Shown: in pieces, positions 25,133 to 34,348 of the stretch
How positions within the stretch are numbered: position 1 is the first letter of the stretch
Layout: each line of letters opens with the position of its first letter
NCBI GenBank assembly: GCA_017442735.1
Contig: JAFRZE010000072.1
Coordinates: 121,838-185,837 of the forward strand
DNA length: 64,000 nucleotides
Direction of reading: 5' to 3'
From: Bacillota bacterium
Lineage (GTDB): Bacteria > Bacillota > Clostridia > Lachnospirales > Bianqueaceae
Notes under the pieces: model-generated
What the model was told of the DNA's origin: nothing
Seen by the model: the letters and a program-made list of their open reading frames with translations, nothing else
Databases searched by the model: none
Program-made: the position numbers and the translations under genes

Positions 25133-26707
25133 TCAGTGCAGGATCACCACTTCTTCATCATCCTCTTTAGGACGGAACATCTCCCAGAAGGACGGAGCGA
25201 TTTCCAGGTGGCGTTTGATCAGCGCATGATCAAAGTTATGCTTGACTTCACACTTCTCATCAAAGATCATGGTTGCTTCGTCCCCGGGAACACAGGCTGC
25301 CCACTCCGGCAAAAGCTCTGTATTCGGATTGCCGTATTTCGCGAAATTCACCCATGCCATGGCCATCTTCTCTTCCAGCTCATCGGAAGCACCCGGCTTT
25401 CCACAGATCACGACTTTATCGGTATTGTGGAATACAAACGGGAGTTCTGAGCAATGCCATGCCGGTTTTCCGTCATCAAATGGAAACTCAAAAGCAAAGA
25501 GATAGGAATAAGTCGCTGATTCGGGATGTTCGGCTTTCGCTTTTATAAAGTTGATCGTGGGGGCCCGGAAAATAGAATCGATCACCAGGGCGTCGGAAAG
25601 ATTCTTTTCAGGATAGGACTTCTTGAACAACTTCACAAACTTAACAATACTGCCTTTATATTTTTTCTTAAGCATTTCCAAGATCTCGTCCTCGGAAAGG
25701 TCATATTTGTGATGGACACCGGGCCCAAAAGCAAATTCACCGAACACGGAACCGATCATTACCGGAATGGTTTTTGCGTGATCCGTAAAACCGCAAGTAA
25801 CGGGATCACCCAGATACCAGTCATTTGCCAGAGGATTGCCGCCAATATACGCACCGGTTTTCGCGATCTCCGGACTGACTTTATTATACGCGGCCGCCAG
25901 CTTCTCATAGGGAACGGTCTCCAGTTTTTCCACTTCATCTTCCGGAATATCAAGTTCCTTGAGCAGTGCTTTGACAATGATCGTTCCATCCTGCTTTTCA
26001 TTGCTGACAAAACCATCGATCACACCACTCTGGATGATGCCCTTATGGAACAATCCATCCGCCGCGGGGGTCTGCATCAGCGTCCACACTTTCATACCTC
26101 CGCCGGACTGGCCAAAAATGGTCACGTTGTCCGGATCGCCGCCGAAGCCCGCAATATTGTCGTGGATCCATTTAAGCGCAGCCACCAGATCAGCGTTGCC
26201 CGCGTTTCCGGAATTCTTATATTTCTTTCCAAAGGGAGAAAGATCCAGATATCCGAGGATATTCAGGCGGTGGTTCAAAGTTACAACAACGACATCGCCG
26301 AAGCGTGAAAGGTTCTCTCCGTCATAACAGATCTGTTCAATAGAAGATCCGGCAGCAAATCCGCCGCCGTGCAGCCAAACCATGACAGGCTTCTTTGCTT
26401 TTTTATCGATCGACTGAGACCAGATATTCAGGTACTGGCAGTTTTCATCCTTTGGCCAGTAGCGATGAGGCACCATGATCTCACCAGTCGCCGTTTCAGG
26501 TGAAAGCATCGGACAGACAAATCCATAGGAATGGGCATCTTTAACGCCTTCAAATTTCTTGGGAGCTTTCGGCATCTGAAAACGCTCAGCGTCCGCATAT
26601 TTGATTCCATGGAAAGTATAGGTTCCATCCACGATAAAACCTCTGTACTTTCCGGCTTTTGTCTTAACGATCGGTTCTGTCGAGGTACAAATAAATTGTT
26701 TTGCCAT
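25133..26707 (-). CDS. Type B carboxylesterase
   Basis: A 524-residue alpha/beta hydrolase of the carboxylesterase/para-nitrobenzyl esterase family. The oxyanion motif WLHGGGFAAGS is at about 111-121 and the nucleophile elbow FGQSGGG has Ser201. A Glu/Asp and His should follow in the C-terminal half, where HCSELPFVF is a family hallmark. No signal peptide is seen, so it acts on imported substrates. Within an importer operon beside a second esterase it probably removes acyl groups from imported sugars. Its true substrate is unknown. Confidence 0.88.
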   Translation of the reverse strand: MAKQFICTSTEPIVKTKAGKYRGFIVDGTYTFHGIKYADAERFQMPKAPKKFEGVKDAHSYGFVCPMLSPETATGEIMVPHRYWPKDENCQYLNIWSQSIDKKAKKPVMVWLHGGGFAAGSSIEQICYDGENLSRFGDVVVVTLNHRLNILGYLDLSPFGKKYKNSGNAGNADLVAALKWIHDNIAGFGGDPDNVTIFGQSGGGMKVWTLMQTPAADGLFHKGIIQSGVIDGFVSNEKQDGTIIVKALLKELDIPEDEVEKLETVPYEKLAAAYNKVSPEIAKTGAYIGGNPLANDWYLGDPVTCGFTDHAKTIPVMIGSVFGEFAFGPGVHHKYDLSEDEILEMLKKKYKGSIVKFVKLFKKSYPEKNLSDALVIDSIFRAPTINFIKAKAEHPESATYSYLFAFEFPFDDGKPAWHCSELPFVFHNTDKVVICGKPGASDELEEKMAMAWVNFAKYGNPNTELLPEWAACVPGDEATMIFDEKCEVKHNFDHALIKRHLEIAPSFWEMFRPKEDDEEVVILH

Positions 26708-26722
26708 CGATGACTCCTTTCT

Positions 26723-27358
26723 TTATTCCTCCGGTGTGTTCTCTTCAGCCGGAAGATACTGCTTAAATATTTTTCGGATATAATATGTTTTCAGAAAGAC
26801 AGGCAGGCTGATTCCAATGATAAGAAACAAGATGCGCAGATAATCAAAATAAAGCAGCAAAAACAGCCAGCCAGCTGTCAATACACTCATCAGTAAGGTA
26901 GGAATGAGATACTTAAGCGCAAATAATAAACTGTTTTTTAATGTATTCTTTACCGTATTCCTGAACTGATACTGAATGGGAAATATCCACTGCGCACACA
27001 TCAGGATCAGAGCGACGATCCCTCCGCACAGGACCAGCATGATCTGCTGCGTAGTGCCTGTGGAATAATGGAACCAATACCAGAAATCGACTCCGCAGAG
27101 AAGCAATAATCCCGCGATGATCAGCCAGGCAATGATCCCTTCCTTCAGATTGTCCTTGAACGCGGAAAAGAATGTCCTGGCGACGCCACTGCCCCTGTCT
27201 TCCTGAATATTGCGGCACACTTTATACAGTGCACTGATTGCCGGACCGATGGTGATCACCGGCAGACAGCAGATCAGAAACAGCACATTGGCGAAAACCA
27301 GATCAAAAGTATCCGTAAGGAGGGAGAAAGCGATCCCCTCCGGATCAAACAGTTTCAT
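26723..27358 (-). CDS. DUF624 (YesL-like) membrane protein
   Basis: A 211-residue integral membrane protein with about five hydrophobic segments (roughly 18-45, 75-95, 105-125, 145-175, 180-195). The N-terminal sequence FDPEGIAFSLLTDTFDLVFAN and ITIGPAISALYKV are typical of the DUF624/YesL family. Such proteins are frequently encoded in YesMN-regulated sugar importer operons, and their biochemical role is unknown. It lies 15 bases before the carboxylesterase start and follows a hairpin-containing spacer. Confidence 0.87.
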   Translation of the reverse strand: MKLFDPEGIAFSLLTDTFDLVFANVLFLICCLPVITIGPAISALYKVCRNIQEDRGSGVARTFFSAFKDNLKEGIIAWLIIAGLLLLCGVDFWYWFHYSTGTTQQIMLVLCGGIVALILMCAQWIFPIQYQFRNTVKNTLKNSLLFALKYLIPTLLMSVLTAGWLFLLLYFDYLRILFLIIGISLPVFLKTYYIRKIFKQYLPAEENTPEE

Positions 27359-27382
27359 AAAGCCCTCTTCTCCATCACAGAA

Positions 27383-27403
27383 GGGGCTGCATTTGGCAGC
27401 CCC
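27383..27403 (-). promoter_or_regulatory. Intercistronic hairpin between the esterase and DUF624 genes
   Basis: An 8-bp GC-rich stem (GGGGCTGC / GCAGCCCC) with a 5-base loop. The minus-strand tail TTCTGTGATGG is a poor U-tract, so it is more likely an mRNA-stabilising or partial-attenuation element than a full terminator. Function is inferred. Confidence 0.55.
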
Positions 27404-27423
27404 GTTCTATGAGAAATCTTGTT

Positions 27424-28251
27424 TTAAATCTGTCGTTTCAAACCGGCATAGGCATCCGTTCTGGGAATAAAGTCCAGGAATTTCTCCACTTCGATGTTCC
27501 AGAAACGCCAGACATGACCATAGCCGGGAAGAGAATCCCAGGTCACATCCACACCGGCCGCAACCAGTTTGTCTTTGAATTTCTTATTGGTCTCAAAAAG
27601 AAAATCATCTTCGCCGCAGGCAATATACATCTTCGGGAAAGGTTTGCCTTCCGCGATCAGTTTGTCAGCCAGGCTGTTTGGATCGATCGAAGGATCCACT
27701 CCTGCACTGATCTTGGACATATCCACGTCGCCGTCTTCTACCGTGATCGGACCAAGCAGCGCTTTCGGGTTGAGTTCGATCGCAGCGGAAAAAGCTCCGG
27801 CCGCCGCGTATTTTTCCGGATTACGCAGCGCGTGGACCAGCGTGCCGTAACCGCCCATGGACAATCCGGCAATATAGGTATCCTCCGGTCTGTTGGAGAT
27901 CGGGAAGGTCCCGGTAATGAAATCCTGCAGTTCCACTTCGATGAAACTGTAGAAATCCTCACCATTTACTTCAACATAGGACTTATTCTCTGCTGAGATC
28001 ATTACGACCGCAATGCTGCGCTCTTCCGCGAAGAGTTCAACGTTGGTATATCCGGTCCACTGCGCATGGTTATTACCCATACCGTGGAACAGGTACAGAA
28101 CCGGGAATTTCGGTTTCCCCTGATAGGAAAGACAGTCCTTGTTTCCGCTCATTCCCATGGATTCCGGAATCGTAGCCGTGGGAAGGACCACTGTGATATC
28201 GACAGTTCTCTTTAATGTGTAAGAGATCATATTGATCGTCATTTTAGCCAT
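27424..28251 (-). CDS. Esterase-D-like alpha/beta hydrolase (acetyl/feruloyl esterase type)
   Basis: A 275-residue esterase of the esterase-D/EstA group, which includes acetyl- and feruloyl-esterases acting on decorated plant sugars. PVLYLFHGMGNNHAQW at about 50-65 precedes the nucleophile elbow AGLSMGGYG with Ser131, and a catalytic His is likely in LPGYGHVWRFW near the end. No signal peptide is present. The gene starts with AAAGGAG upstream and follows the LplC-like permease by 21 bases. The position suggests deacylation of sugars brought in by the importer. Confidence 0.87.
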   Translation of the reverse strand: MAKMTINMISYTLKRTVDITVVLPTATIPESMGMSGNKDCLSYQGKPKFPVLYLFHGMGNNHAQWTGYTNVELFAEERSIAVVMISAENKSYVEVNGEDFYSFIEVELQDFITGTFPISNRPEDTYIAGLSMGGYGTLVHALRNPEKYAAAGAFSAAIELNPKALLGPITVEDGDVDMSKISAGVDPSIDPNSLADKLIAEGKPFPKMYIACGEDDFLFETNKKFKDKLVAAGVDVTWDSLPGYGHVWRFWNIEVEKFLDFIPRTDAYAGLKRQI

Positions 28252-28272
28252 AGCAAAACTCCTTTCTCCGCC

Positions 28273-29160
28273 TTAACCTTTGACCGCGCCCAGCATGATA
28301 CCGCTGGCGAAGTATTTCTGCAGGAATGGGTAAATGATCAGGATCGGCAGGATCGCCACAAACGCGATCGCCATTCGGATCGATACCTGAGGGATATTCA
28401 TCAGCGAACCAGAGTCGGCCGTTGAAAGAGCGGAAAGCGCCTGAATATCCTGGATCATTTTGTTCAGCAGAGACTGGATGCTGAGCATACTGGAAGAAGT
28501 AATATAATACAAACCGTTGGTCCAGTCATTCCAGTAGGTCAGTCCTGTAAACAAACCGATGGTTACGATGATCGGTTTGCCCAGCGGAAGCACTACCCTC
28601 CAGTAGATAGTCGGATAATTAGCTCCGTCTATTTTTGCCGCTTCATAAAGATCATACGGGATGCTGCTCTGGAAATATGTACGTACCAGTATGACGTTAA
28701 AGGCGCTCATCAGGAAGTTTGGCAAAATATAAGCCCATATTGTATTCTTGATACCGATCGTGGATGACCACAGAATGTAGGTGGGTACCAGACCACCGTT
28801 GAACAGCATCGTAAAGAATACAAGAAAGCTAAGAACATTACGCCCCGGCAGATCCCGTAATGAAAGCGGGAAAGCCATCAGGGTCACCATGATGATACTC
28901 AGCGTGGTACCGACCGCTGTAACCAGGATCGTGATTCCGTACGCACGGAAAACCGTCGCCGAGTTCGTCATGATATACCGGTACGCGTCTAGGGAAAACT
29001 TTGCGGGAAAGAATGAATACCCGTTGACGATCAGTGTGTTTTCATCGGTGACACTGGACATAAACAGCAGTACCAGCGGAAGGATCATGAAGAGGGTTAC
29101 CAGCAGAAGGACAATATTGATGATGATTTGATAGATTCGACTGCCTTTTGATAATACCAT
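28273..29160 (-). CDS. ABC importer permease, LplC/YtcP type
   Basis: A 295-residue inner-membrane permease of the CUT1 carbohydrate family with six hydrophobic segments. The EAA-like cytoplasmic loop YEAAKIDGANYPTIYWRVVLPL is near the middle-to-C-terminal half, where it should contact the ATPase. The chosen ATG at 29160 follows GGAGG. Twenty further in-frame codons upstream look unlike a permease and are rejected. Its partner permease ends 16 bases upstream. Confidence 0.92.
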   Translation of the reverse strand: MVLSKGSRIYQIIINIVLLLVTLFMILPLVLLFMSSVTDENTLIVNGYSFFPAKFSLDAYRYIMTNSATVFRAYGITILVTAVGTTLSIIMVTLMAFPLSLRDLPGRNVLSFLVFFTMLFNGGLVPTYILWSSTIGIKNTIWAYILPNFLMSAFNVILVRTYFQSSIPYDLYEAAKIDGANYPTIYWRVVLPLGKPIIVTIGLFTGLTYWNDWTNGLYYITSSSMLSIQSLLNKMIQDIQALSALSTADSGSLMNIPQVSIRMAIAFVAILPILIIYPFLQKYFASGIMLGAVKG

Positions 29161-29176
29161 AACTGATCCTCCTCTC

Positions 29177-30094
29177 TTAGAATATTGCGTTCTCTTTACT
29201 GATCTTTCGGACCAGAGCATTCACGCTGACTACCAGAACAAATCCTACCACGGACTGAAGTACACCGGCTGCGGAAGAACGTCCGATACCGCCGGAGGCG
29301 ATCAGAGCACGGTAGACATAAGTATCGATCGTATTGGTCACACTGTACAATGAACCGGAGTTCTGCGGGACCTGATAGAACAATCCGAAATCGGAGTAGA
29401 AAATACGTCCGACACTCATGATCATCAGGGTGATGATCGAAGGAACGATACAAGGCAGCGTAATATGCGTGATCTGCTGCAATTTGCTGGCTCCATCCAG
29501 TTCGGCTGCTTCGTAGAACGAATTGTCGATACCGGCGATCGCAGCGATATAGATCAGCGTTCCATAGCCAACACCTTTCCAGCAGTTCACGACGATCAGG
29601 ATCAGCGGCCACCATGTCGTATCATTGTACCATTGTGCCGGATCCTTTCCGGATGCCTTCAGGATCGCGTTGAACATACCGTTTTCATGAGAAAGAAGCG
29701 CAAAAACGATATAGCTGACAACCACGATGGATACCAGGAAAGGCAGCAGGATCGAACTCTGATATAGTTTCTTCAGTGAATCATGCAAAACGTCACAGAT
29801 CATGATCGCCAGAATGATTCCGACGACATTGTTAACGATAATAAATGCTACATTGTAAAGCATCGTGTTGCGAATGATGGTACCGGCGTCATTGGACGTA
29901 AAAAGATATTCAAAGTTCTTTAAACCATTCCATGGACTTCTGTAAATACCATCCACAACATTAAACTTCTTAAATGCAACCACGATCCCGAACATCGGGA
30001 TATAGTTGTTGATGATAAGATATGCAAGCCCGGGGATCATCATTAGATAAAGCGGAAGATAATCTTTCAGCTTAGCAAGGGTTTTAGATTTCAT
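29177..30094 (-). CDS. ABC importer permease, LplB/YtcQ-partner type
   Basis: A 305-residue CUT1 permease with six transmembrane segments and an EAA-like loop YEAAELDGASKLQQITHITLP. MIPGLAYLIINNYIPMFGI at the N-terminus is typical of LplB proteins. The start ATG at 30094 follows GGGAG by eight bases. It pairs with the LplC-type permease downstream and the DUF3502 lipoprotein upstream. Such systems usually import oligosaccharides or lipid-linked sugars and borrow an MsmX-type ATPase. Confidence 0.92.
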   Translation of the reverse strand: MKSKTLAKLKDYLPLYLMMIPGLAYLIINNYIPMFGIVVAFKKFNVVDGIYRSPWNGLKNFEYLFTSNDAGTIIRNTMLYNVAFIIVNNVVGIILAIMICDVLHDSLKKLYQSSILLPFLVSIVVVSYIVFALLSHENGMFNAILKASGKDPAQWYNDTTWWPLILIVVNCWKGVGYGTLIYIAAIAGIDNSFYEAAELDGASKLQQITHITLPCIVPSIITLMIMSVGRIFYSDFGLFYQVPQNSGSLYSVTNTIDTYVYRALIASGGIGRSSAAGVLQSVVGFVLVVSVNALVRKISKENAIF

Positions 30095-30131
30095 GCGTTC
30101 GACTCCCTTCTTTTTGCCACAGATGACGATC

Positions 30132-30157
30132 GTGACTACCGCCGGAGCGGCAGTCAC
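30132..30157 (-). promoter_or_regulatory. Intercistronic hairpin after the solute-binding protein gene
   Basis: An 11-bp stem with one G-U pair (GTGACTACCGC / GCGGCAGTCAC) and a 4-base loop, 38 bases after the binding-protein stop. The following bases carry no U-tract. Such hairpins downstream of binding-protein genes commonly protect the upstream message and give more binding protein than permease. Confidence 0.7.
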
Positions 30158-30195
30158 GAATCATTCATCAGGAAGTAACTGCAATTGTGTTTTGA

Positions 30196-31719
30196 TTATT
30201 TCTGGTTTGCCAGCCACTCATCCAACTGACGCTGTTTCTCATCGATGACTTTCTGCAGACCTGCATCATAGAGTGCCTTGTTGAAATCAGCAAGTCCCTG
30301 ATCTACATCGATGACACCGAAAGCAATATCTTTATAGTATTGTTCATATACAGAGTTCAGCTGTGCGATCTCCGTTTCCACCGGAACAGAGTTGAACATG
30401 AAACCGAAAGCCTGAGATTTAGCGGTGTTTGCGTTATATTCTGCATAGATGTCCCAGATATTGGTGGGATTACCTACCCAGGGATGACCGGCCATCTGGT
30501 TGGGATAGATGAATCCGAAGTCGTTATGATAGCCAACGTTGAAAGCATCGACGCCTTCCGGATAGCAGGCCAGACCATCTTCGTTCTCGACCCAGTCAAG
30601 ACCTTCCACACCCCAGTTGATGAGGTCATTGAATTCCTTGCTCTTATAAGACCAGTTCAGGAACTGGAAAGCTTTCACTTTATCTTTGGATGCGTTAGCA
30701 ACGACCAGCAGGTCAGCGGTAACGGCATTGGTATGTTTCATGGGCTTTGACAGCGGAACGACAACAACTTCGTAACCGGTCTGCGCCAGTTTTTCGATAT
30801 CGGTATTGGGTTTGACATTGGTGATATAAGAGAAGCAGTTACCGGCTTTTACCTTGATCTCGCCAGAGTCGCTGTTGACAGCGATGTCGGTTGATACATA
30901 ACCGGAAGTGAACCACTCACGGTTGATTTCCGCGAACATACGGAATTCATCGGATTCAAACCAGTTCGTAACAGTCGTTGTCTGGCCGTATCCTTCCAGA
31001 TAGCCGAAAACATTACCCATGTTATCACCGTAGGATTCAGTCTGAATACCCATGGTGGAAGTACCATCCAGGCAGATCATATCCGGATACTTTGCTTTCA
31101 CAGCGGCAAAGAGTTCGGTGATTTTGTCAAAGTCAACACCATACTGATTGTCAGCAGCAAAATCTTCGACTTTGTATCCAAGTTCTTCAAAGATATCCTT
31201 ACGGCAGACAAGGCCGGCAGGGTAGGAACGCTCTTTCACATTGGAGAATCCAACCAGGAAATCGCCGACATAACCGGCAGCAGCATCCTCGCCAAGCACT
31301 TCGTAAATATCCTTGGTATATGCTGCATAATCATCACAGTTGACGATGTATTTGGACTCGATATAAGTCGCGAACTGGTTAGCCATCGCCGGGAAAATGT
31401 CCAGATCTTCTCCTGAGGAAAGCATCAGGGGCAGCTGAGACATATAGGTTCCGAAGGTCATGGGGATCATGTTGACCTTCATGTTGAGCTCTTTCAAGGT
31501 CAGTTCATTGACAGCATCATTGACTTTCTGCTGATCTGTGCCTTCCATAGCAACCAGATACAGGAAATTGATGGTATAGGGCTCTTCATCAAAATTGATT
31601 TCCGAAGGTTCACCATTCGCGGCATCCTTATCGGATGAGGAGTCCTTGGCCGTACAACCTGAGAGAGAAGCTACGACAAACAGCAGCGCCAGGAGCAGGC
31701 TCAGAATCTTTTTGGACAT
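30196..31719 (-). CDS. Extracellular solute-binding lipoprotein, DUF3502 type
   Basis: A 507-residue family-1 binding protein anchored as a lipoprotein. The signal peptide is a Lys-Lys start, a Leu/Val core and the lipobox LSGC with Cys22. The bulk is a periplasmic-binding-protein fold. The C-terminal ~130 residues (from NVGYHNDFGFIYP) match DUF3502, found in LplA/YtcQ-like proteins. It is the first and presumably most abundant product of the importer operon. The ligand is not readable from sequence; neighbours suggest an esterified oligosaccharide. Confidence 0.92.
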   Translation of the reverse strand: MSKKILSLLLALLFVVASLSGCTAKDSSSDKDAANGEPSEINFDEEPYTINFLYLVAMEGTDQQKVNDAVNELTLKELNMKVNMIPMTFGTYMSQLPLMLSSGEDLDIFPAMANQFATYIESKYIVNCDDYAAYTKDIYEVLGEDAAAGYVGDFLVGFSNVKERSYPAGLVCRKDIFEELGYKVEDFAADNQYGVDFDKITELFAAVKAKYPDMICLDGTSTMGIQTESYGDNMGNVFGYLEGYGQTTTVTNWFESDEFRMFAEINREWFTSGYVSTDIAVNSDSGEIKVKAGNCFSYITNVKPNTDIEKLAQTGYEVVVVPLSKPMKHTNAVTADLLVVANASKDKVKAFQFLNWSYKSKEFNDLINWGVEGLDWVENEDGLACYPEGVDAFNVGYHNDFGFIYPNQMAGHPWVGNPTNIWDIYAEYNANTAKSQAFGFMFNSVPVETEIAQLNSVYEQYYKDIAFGVIDVDQGLADFNKALYDAGLQKVIDEKQRQLDEWLANQK

Positions 31720-31917
31720 GTTTCAAATATCCTCCTTGTTTTTGTTTCACCGTTTTGACCGGCTTACGATTTAGTAAATACAATTATAATTTTTTTCACA
31801 TTTCGATCCTATCATTTTGACGATGATAAATGTTGTTTTTCCGACTTTTTTCAGGTATAATGAATCCAACCTAAACTGATTGTCATGGACCTTCCGTATA
31901 GTGAATGGGAGCCTGTT
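31720..31917. promoter_or_regulatory. Divergent control region, importer operon / YesMN-type regulators
   Basis: On the plus strand TTGTTT (31833-31838), a 17-base spacer and TATAAT (31856-31861) form the promoter of the kinase gene. On the minus strand a TATAAT (31783-31788) lacks a good -35, as expected for a promoter that needs an activator. TTTTGAC occurs at 31753-31759 and 31815-31821, the second copy just upstream of the weak promoter. That makes it a candidate regulator site, but with only two short copies this is weak evidence. Confidence 0.6.
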
Positions 31918-33597
31918 ATGAAGAAAAAAGGGATTTCACTCAGAACTTTGTTTATTTTCATGGATATAGCATTGATCCTGATGTTGCTGTTATCCGGAAT
32001 ATACTTTTTTTATACGATCCGCACCGCACAGCAGGATCTGGAAAAAAGAATATCAGAATCTATCGATGACCGATTGAATGAAATTGATGCAGCGTTGTTT
32101 GACATGAACGGATATCTGGTCAATACGCTTCACAATTCTGTCAGTATCGATAATCTGCTGGCTGCTCCCGATATTCATACACAGAACGTGGCGGCGCGAA
32201 AACTGATCGATGATTTTCAGAACAGGACGGCACGCTGCAGTTTCCCAGTCAATTTCTATTTTATCTGTGATAAAAACAACTGTGAGTTTCATGTTTTCTC
32301 ATCTCCCGATTATGCCTACTCTGTCGGAATGGAAGTCATCCGTACGATTCAAAATCAGGAGACAGAATATGATACTTCCAACGAGTGGCATTATTTGTCC
32401 TGCCGTGGGACAGATCTGATCCTGAAGACCTACCGCTACCGAGGCTGTATGATCTGCTGCTGGATACCGCTGGACGGTCTCCTCCTTTCCGTCAGGGAGG
32501 ACGTGCTTTCCGATGAAGGCACGATCCGGTATCTGAGCGAAGACAGCAATGAATCCTTTGTGCCTGTATCCATCTCTGATAACTCTTCCGGACACTATAC
32601 CAGTCTTCAGAAACTGAAGCTTACGGACCTCTGGGTAAAAATCGACGATGCCCTTCCATTAACTTTGAACGGACTTTTCGTTCCGTTAGTCATCGTCCTG
32701 CTGATCACCGCTCCTGTTTTTGCCCTTTCCTGCTATACCATCTTCTATTTCCGCAGGCACATTCAACGACCGATCCAAAACATGAACAGTCTGATCGCTG
32801 ACTATTCTTCTCAGCAGGCCTTGCCCCGTCAGAGCGGCATCCGGGAAATCAATGAGACTCTTGACGCGATGTCTGAAATGCGCAAAAAGCTGGAAGCGCT
32901 GAGAATCGATATCTATGAAGAACGACTCAAACATACACGTACGGAACTGCAGTTCTACCAGCTTCAGATCAAACCCCATTTCTTTGTGAACTGTTTCAGT
33001 ATTATCTATGCTATGGCTCAAAAGAAAAACTATTCCGGCATTCAGGACTTCTGTCTGAAGCTCTCCAGCTATGTGCGCTTTCTCTTTCTGAACAGCTTTG
33101 ATCTGATTGAATTGAGACGGGAACTGGCACATCTTACGGATTATCTGGATATTCAGAATATCCGTCATCATACGGCTTCATCGATTCGCGAAACCGTCGA
33201 TGAAGGTCTACTGGATGCTCTGGTTCCGCCTATGATGCTGATCACCTTTGTCGAAAACTCTGTCAAATATGCGCAGCTTGAAAACGAAGATATAGAAATT
33301 GAACTGGATATTTCCTCTGTCATGATCGATGAACAGCCGATGCTGCATCTGGCACTTTCCGATAACGGGGTCGGTATCGATCCTTCCATGGCAGAAAAGA
33401 TCAATAAGGATGAAATGATCGCCGATCAGCGTGGTCAGCACGTCGGGATCAGCAATGTACGCCACAGACTGTCTCTGATGTATGGTACATCCTATCTGCT
33501 GAAGGTGCTTCCCTGCCAGTCTCACCCCGGGACTACCGTGGAGATCATGATTCCTTTAAGAAAGGAGCAGAACGTTGAATATTCTTCTGATCGATGA
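31918..33597 (+). CDS. YesM-type sensor histidine kinase
   Basis: A 559-residue membrane kinase. Transmembrane segments at about 11-33 and 253-277 flank an extracytoplasmic sensor region of about 220 residues. HAMP-like sequence and a coiled helix (about 280-345) lead to the His_kinase domain, with phospho-acceptor His354 in QIKPHFFVN (family consensus QIxPHFLxN), and an ATPase domain with ENSVKYA and DNGVGIDPS. The start at 31918 follows GGGAG. An ATG 33 bases upstream gives a poor N-terminus. It overlaps the regulator gene by 23 bases and most likely senses the sugar handled by the divergent importer. Confidence 0.9.
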   Translation: MKKKGISLRTLFIFMDIALILMLLLSGIYFFYTIRTAQQDLEKRISESIDDRLNEIDAALFDMNGYLVNTLHNSVSIDNLLAAPDIHTQNVAARKLIDDFQNRTARCSFPVNFYFICDKNNCEFHVFSSPDYAYSVGMEVIRTIQNQETEYDTSNEWHYLSCRGTDLILKTYRYRGCMICCWIPLDGLLLSVREDVLSDEGTIRYLSEDSNESFVPVSISDNSSGHYTSLQKLKLTDLWVKIDDALPLTLNGLFVPLVIVLLITAPVFALSCYTIFYFRRHIQRPIQNMNSLIADYSSQQALPRQSGIREINETLDAMSEMRKKLEALRIDIYEERLKHTRTELQFYQLQIKPHFFVNCFSIIYAMAQKKNYSGIQDFCLKLSSYVRFLFLNSFDLIELRRELAHLTDYLDIQNIRHHTASSIRETVDEGLLDALVPPMMLITFVENSVKYAQLENEDIEIELDISSVMIDEQPMLHLALSDNGVGIDPSMAEKINKDEMIADQRGQHVGISNVRHRLSLMYGTSYLLKVLPCQSHPGTTVEIMIPLRKEQNVEYSSDR

Positions 33598-34327
33598 TGA
33601 TGTGGATGTAACGGATGCCATGATCGGAGCCATAGACTTTTCTTCTCTTGGTTTTACCCGGGTATTTACCGCTGCTGACGCGCGGACCGCCCGTGAGATC
33701 CTGCGCTCGGAAACCATCGATGTCATGGTCACCGATATCGAACTGCCGGGGCAGACCGGTCTTCAGATCCTCGAGTGGGTAAGGGACAGGCAGATGAATA
33801 CCATCGCGCTGTTCTGTACCTGCTACGCGGATTTCAATTACGCCAAAAAGGCCATCGAGCTTCAGTGTTTTGATTATTTCCTGAAGCCCATCTCCTATGA
33901 TGAACTCTCCGAGCGGCTCCGCCAGGCCGGAAAAGAAGCGGAAAAACGATTCTATTCCACGAAAAAACCGGAACCGGTTCTACCCTCTCATTCCAGGATC
34001 TGCCTGATCCGGGACGTGAAAGCCTATATAGCCTCTCATTTATCGGAGGACCTGAGCTCTCCCCTGATCGCCAGGCATTTCTTCATGAATCCGGATTATC
34101 TGAATCGTCTGTTTAAAGAGGATGAAGGCATCACGCTTCATCAGTATATCCTCGATACCCGGATCGCATTGGTCAAAAAGCAGCTTACCAGTACGAATCT
34201 GAGCATCAACCAGATCGCTCAGTCTGTCGGATATGATAACTTTTCTTATTTTTCACAGCTTTTCCGGAAAAAGACAGGATTGACTCCTGTAGAATACCGG
34301 AAAAACCAAACTCACTCTTCCGAATAA
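33575..34327 (+). CDS. YesN-type response regulator, receiver plus AraC domain
   Basis: A 250-residue regulator. The receiver domain (about 1-118) has the acidic pocket DDD at 7-9, phospho-Asp54 in VTDIELPG and Lys104 in YFLKPIS. The AraC-type DNA-binding domain (about 150-245) has two helix-turn-helix units ending SVGYDNFSYFSQLFRKKTG. The start is TTG at 33575, seven bases after AAAGGAG. The gene begins inside the kinase frame, so the two are translationally coupled. It probably activates the divergent importer operon. Confidence 0.91.
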   Translation: MNILLIDDDVDVTDAMIGAIDFSSLGFTRVFTAADARTAREILRSETIDVMVTDIELPGQTGLQILEWVRDRQMNTIALFCTCYADFNYAKKAIELQCFDYFLKPISYDELSERLRQAGKEAEKRFYSTKKPEPVLPSHSRICLIRDVKAYIASHLSEDLSSPLIARHFFMNPDYLNRLFKEDEGITLHQYILDTRIALVKKQLTSTNLSINQIAQSVGYDNFSYFSQLFRKKTGLTPVEYRKNQTHSSE

Positions 34328-34348
34328 AACAGGCAGGAGAGAACTCTC

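Noticed and set aside
31753..31821. TTTTGAC repeats as a proven YesN-type operator
   Set aside because: Only two short copies 62 bases apart exist, and A/T-rich 7-mers recur by chance. I kept them as a weak candidate only.
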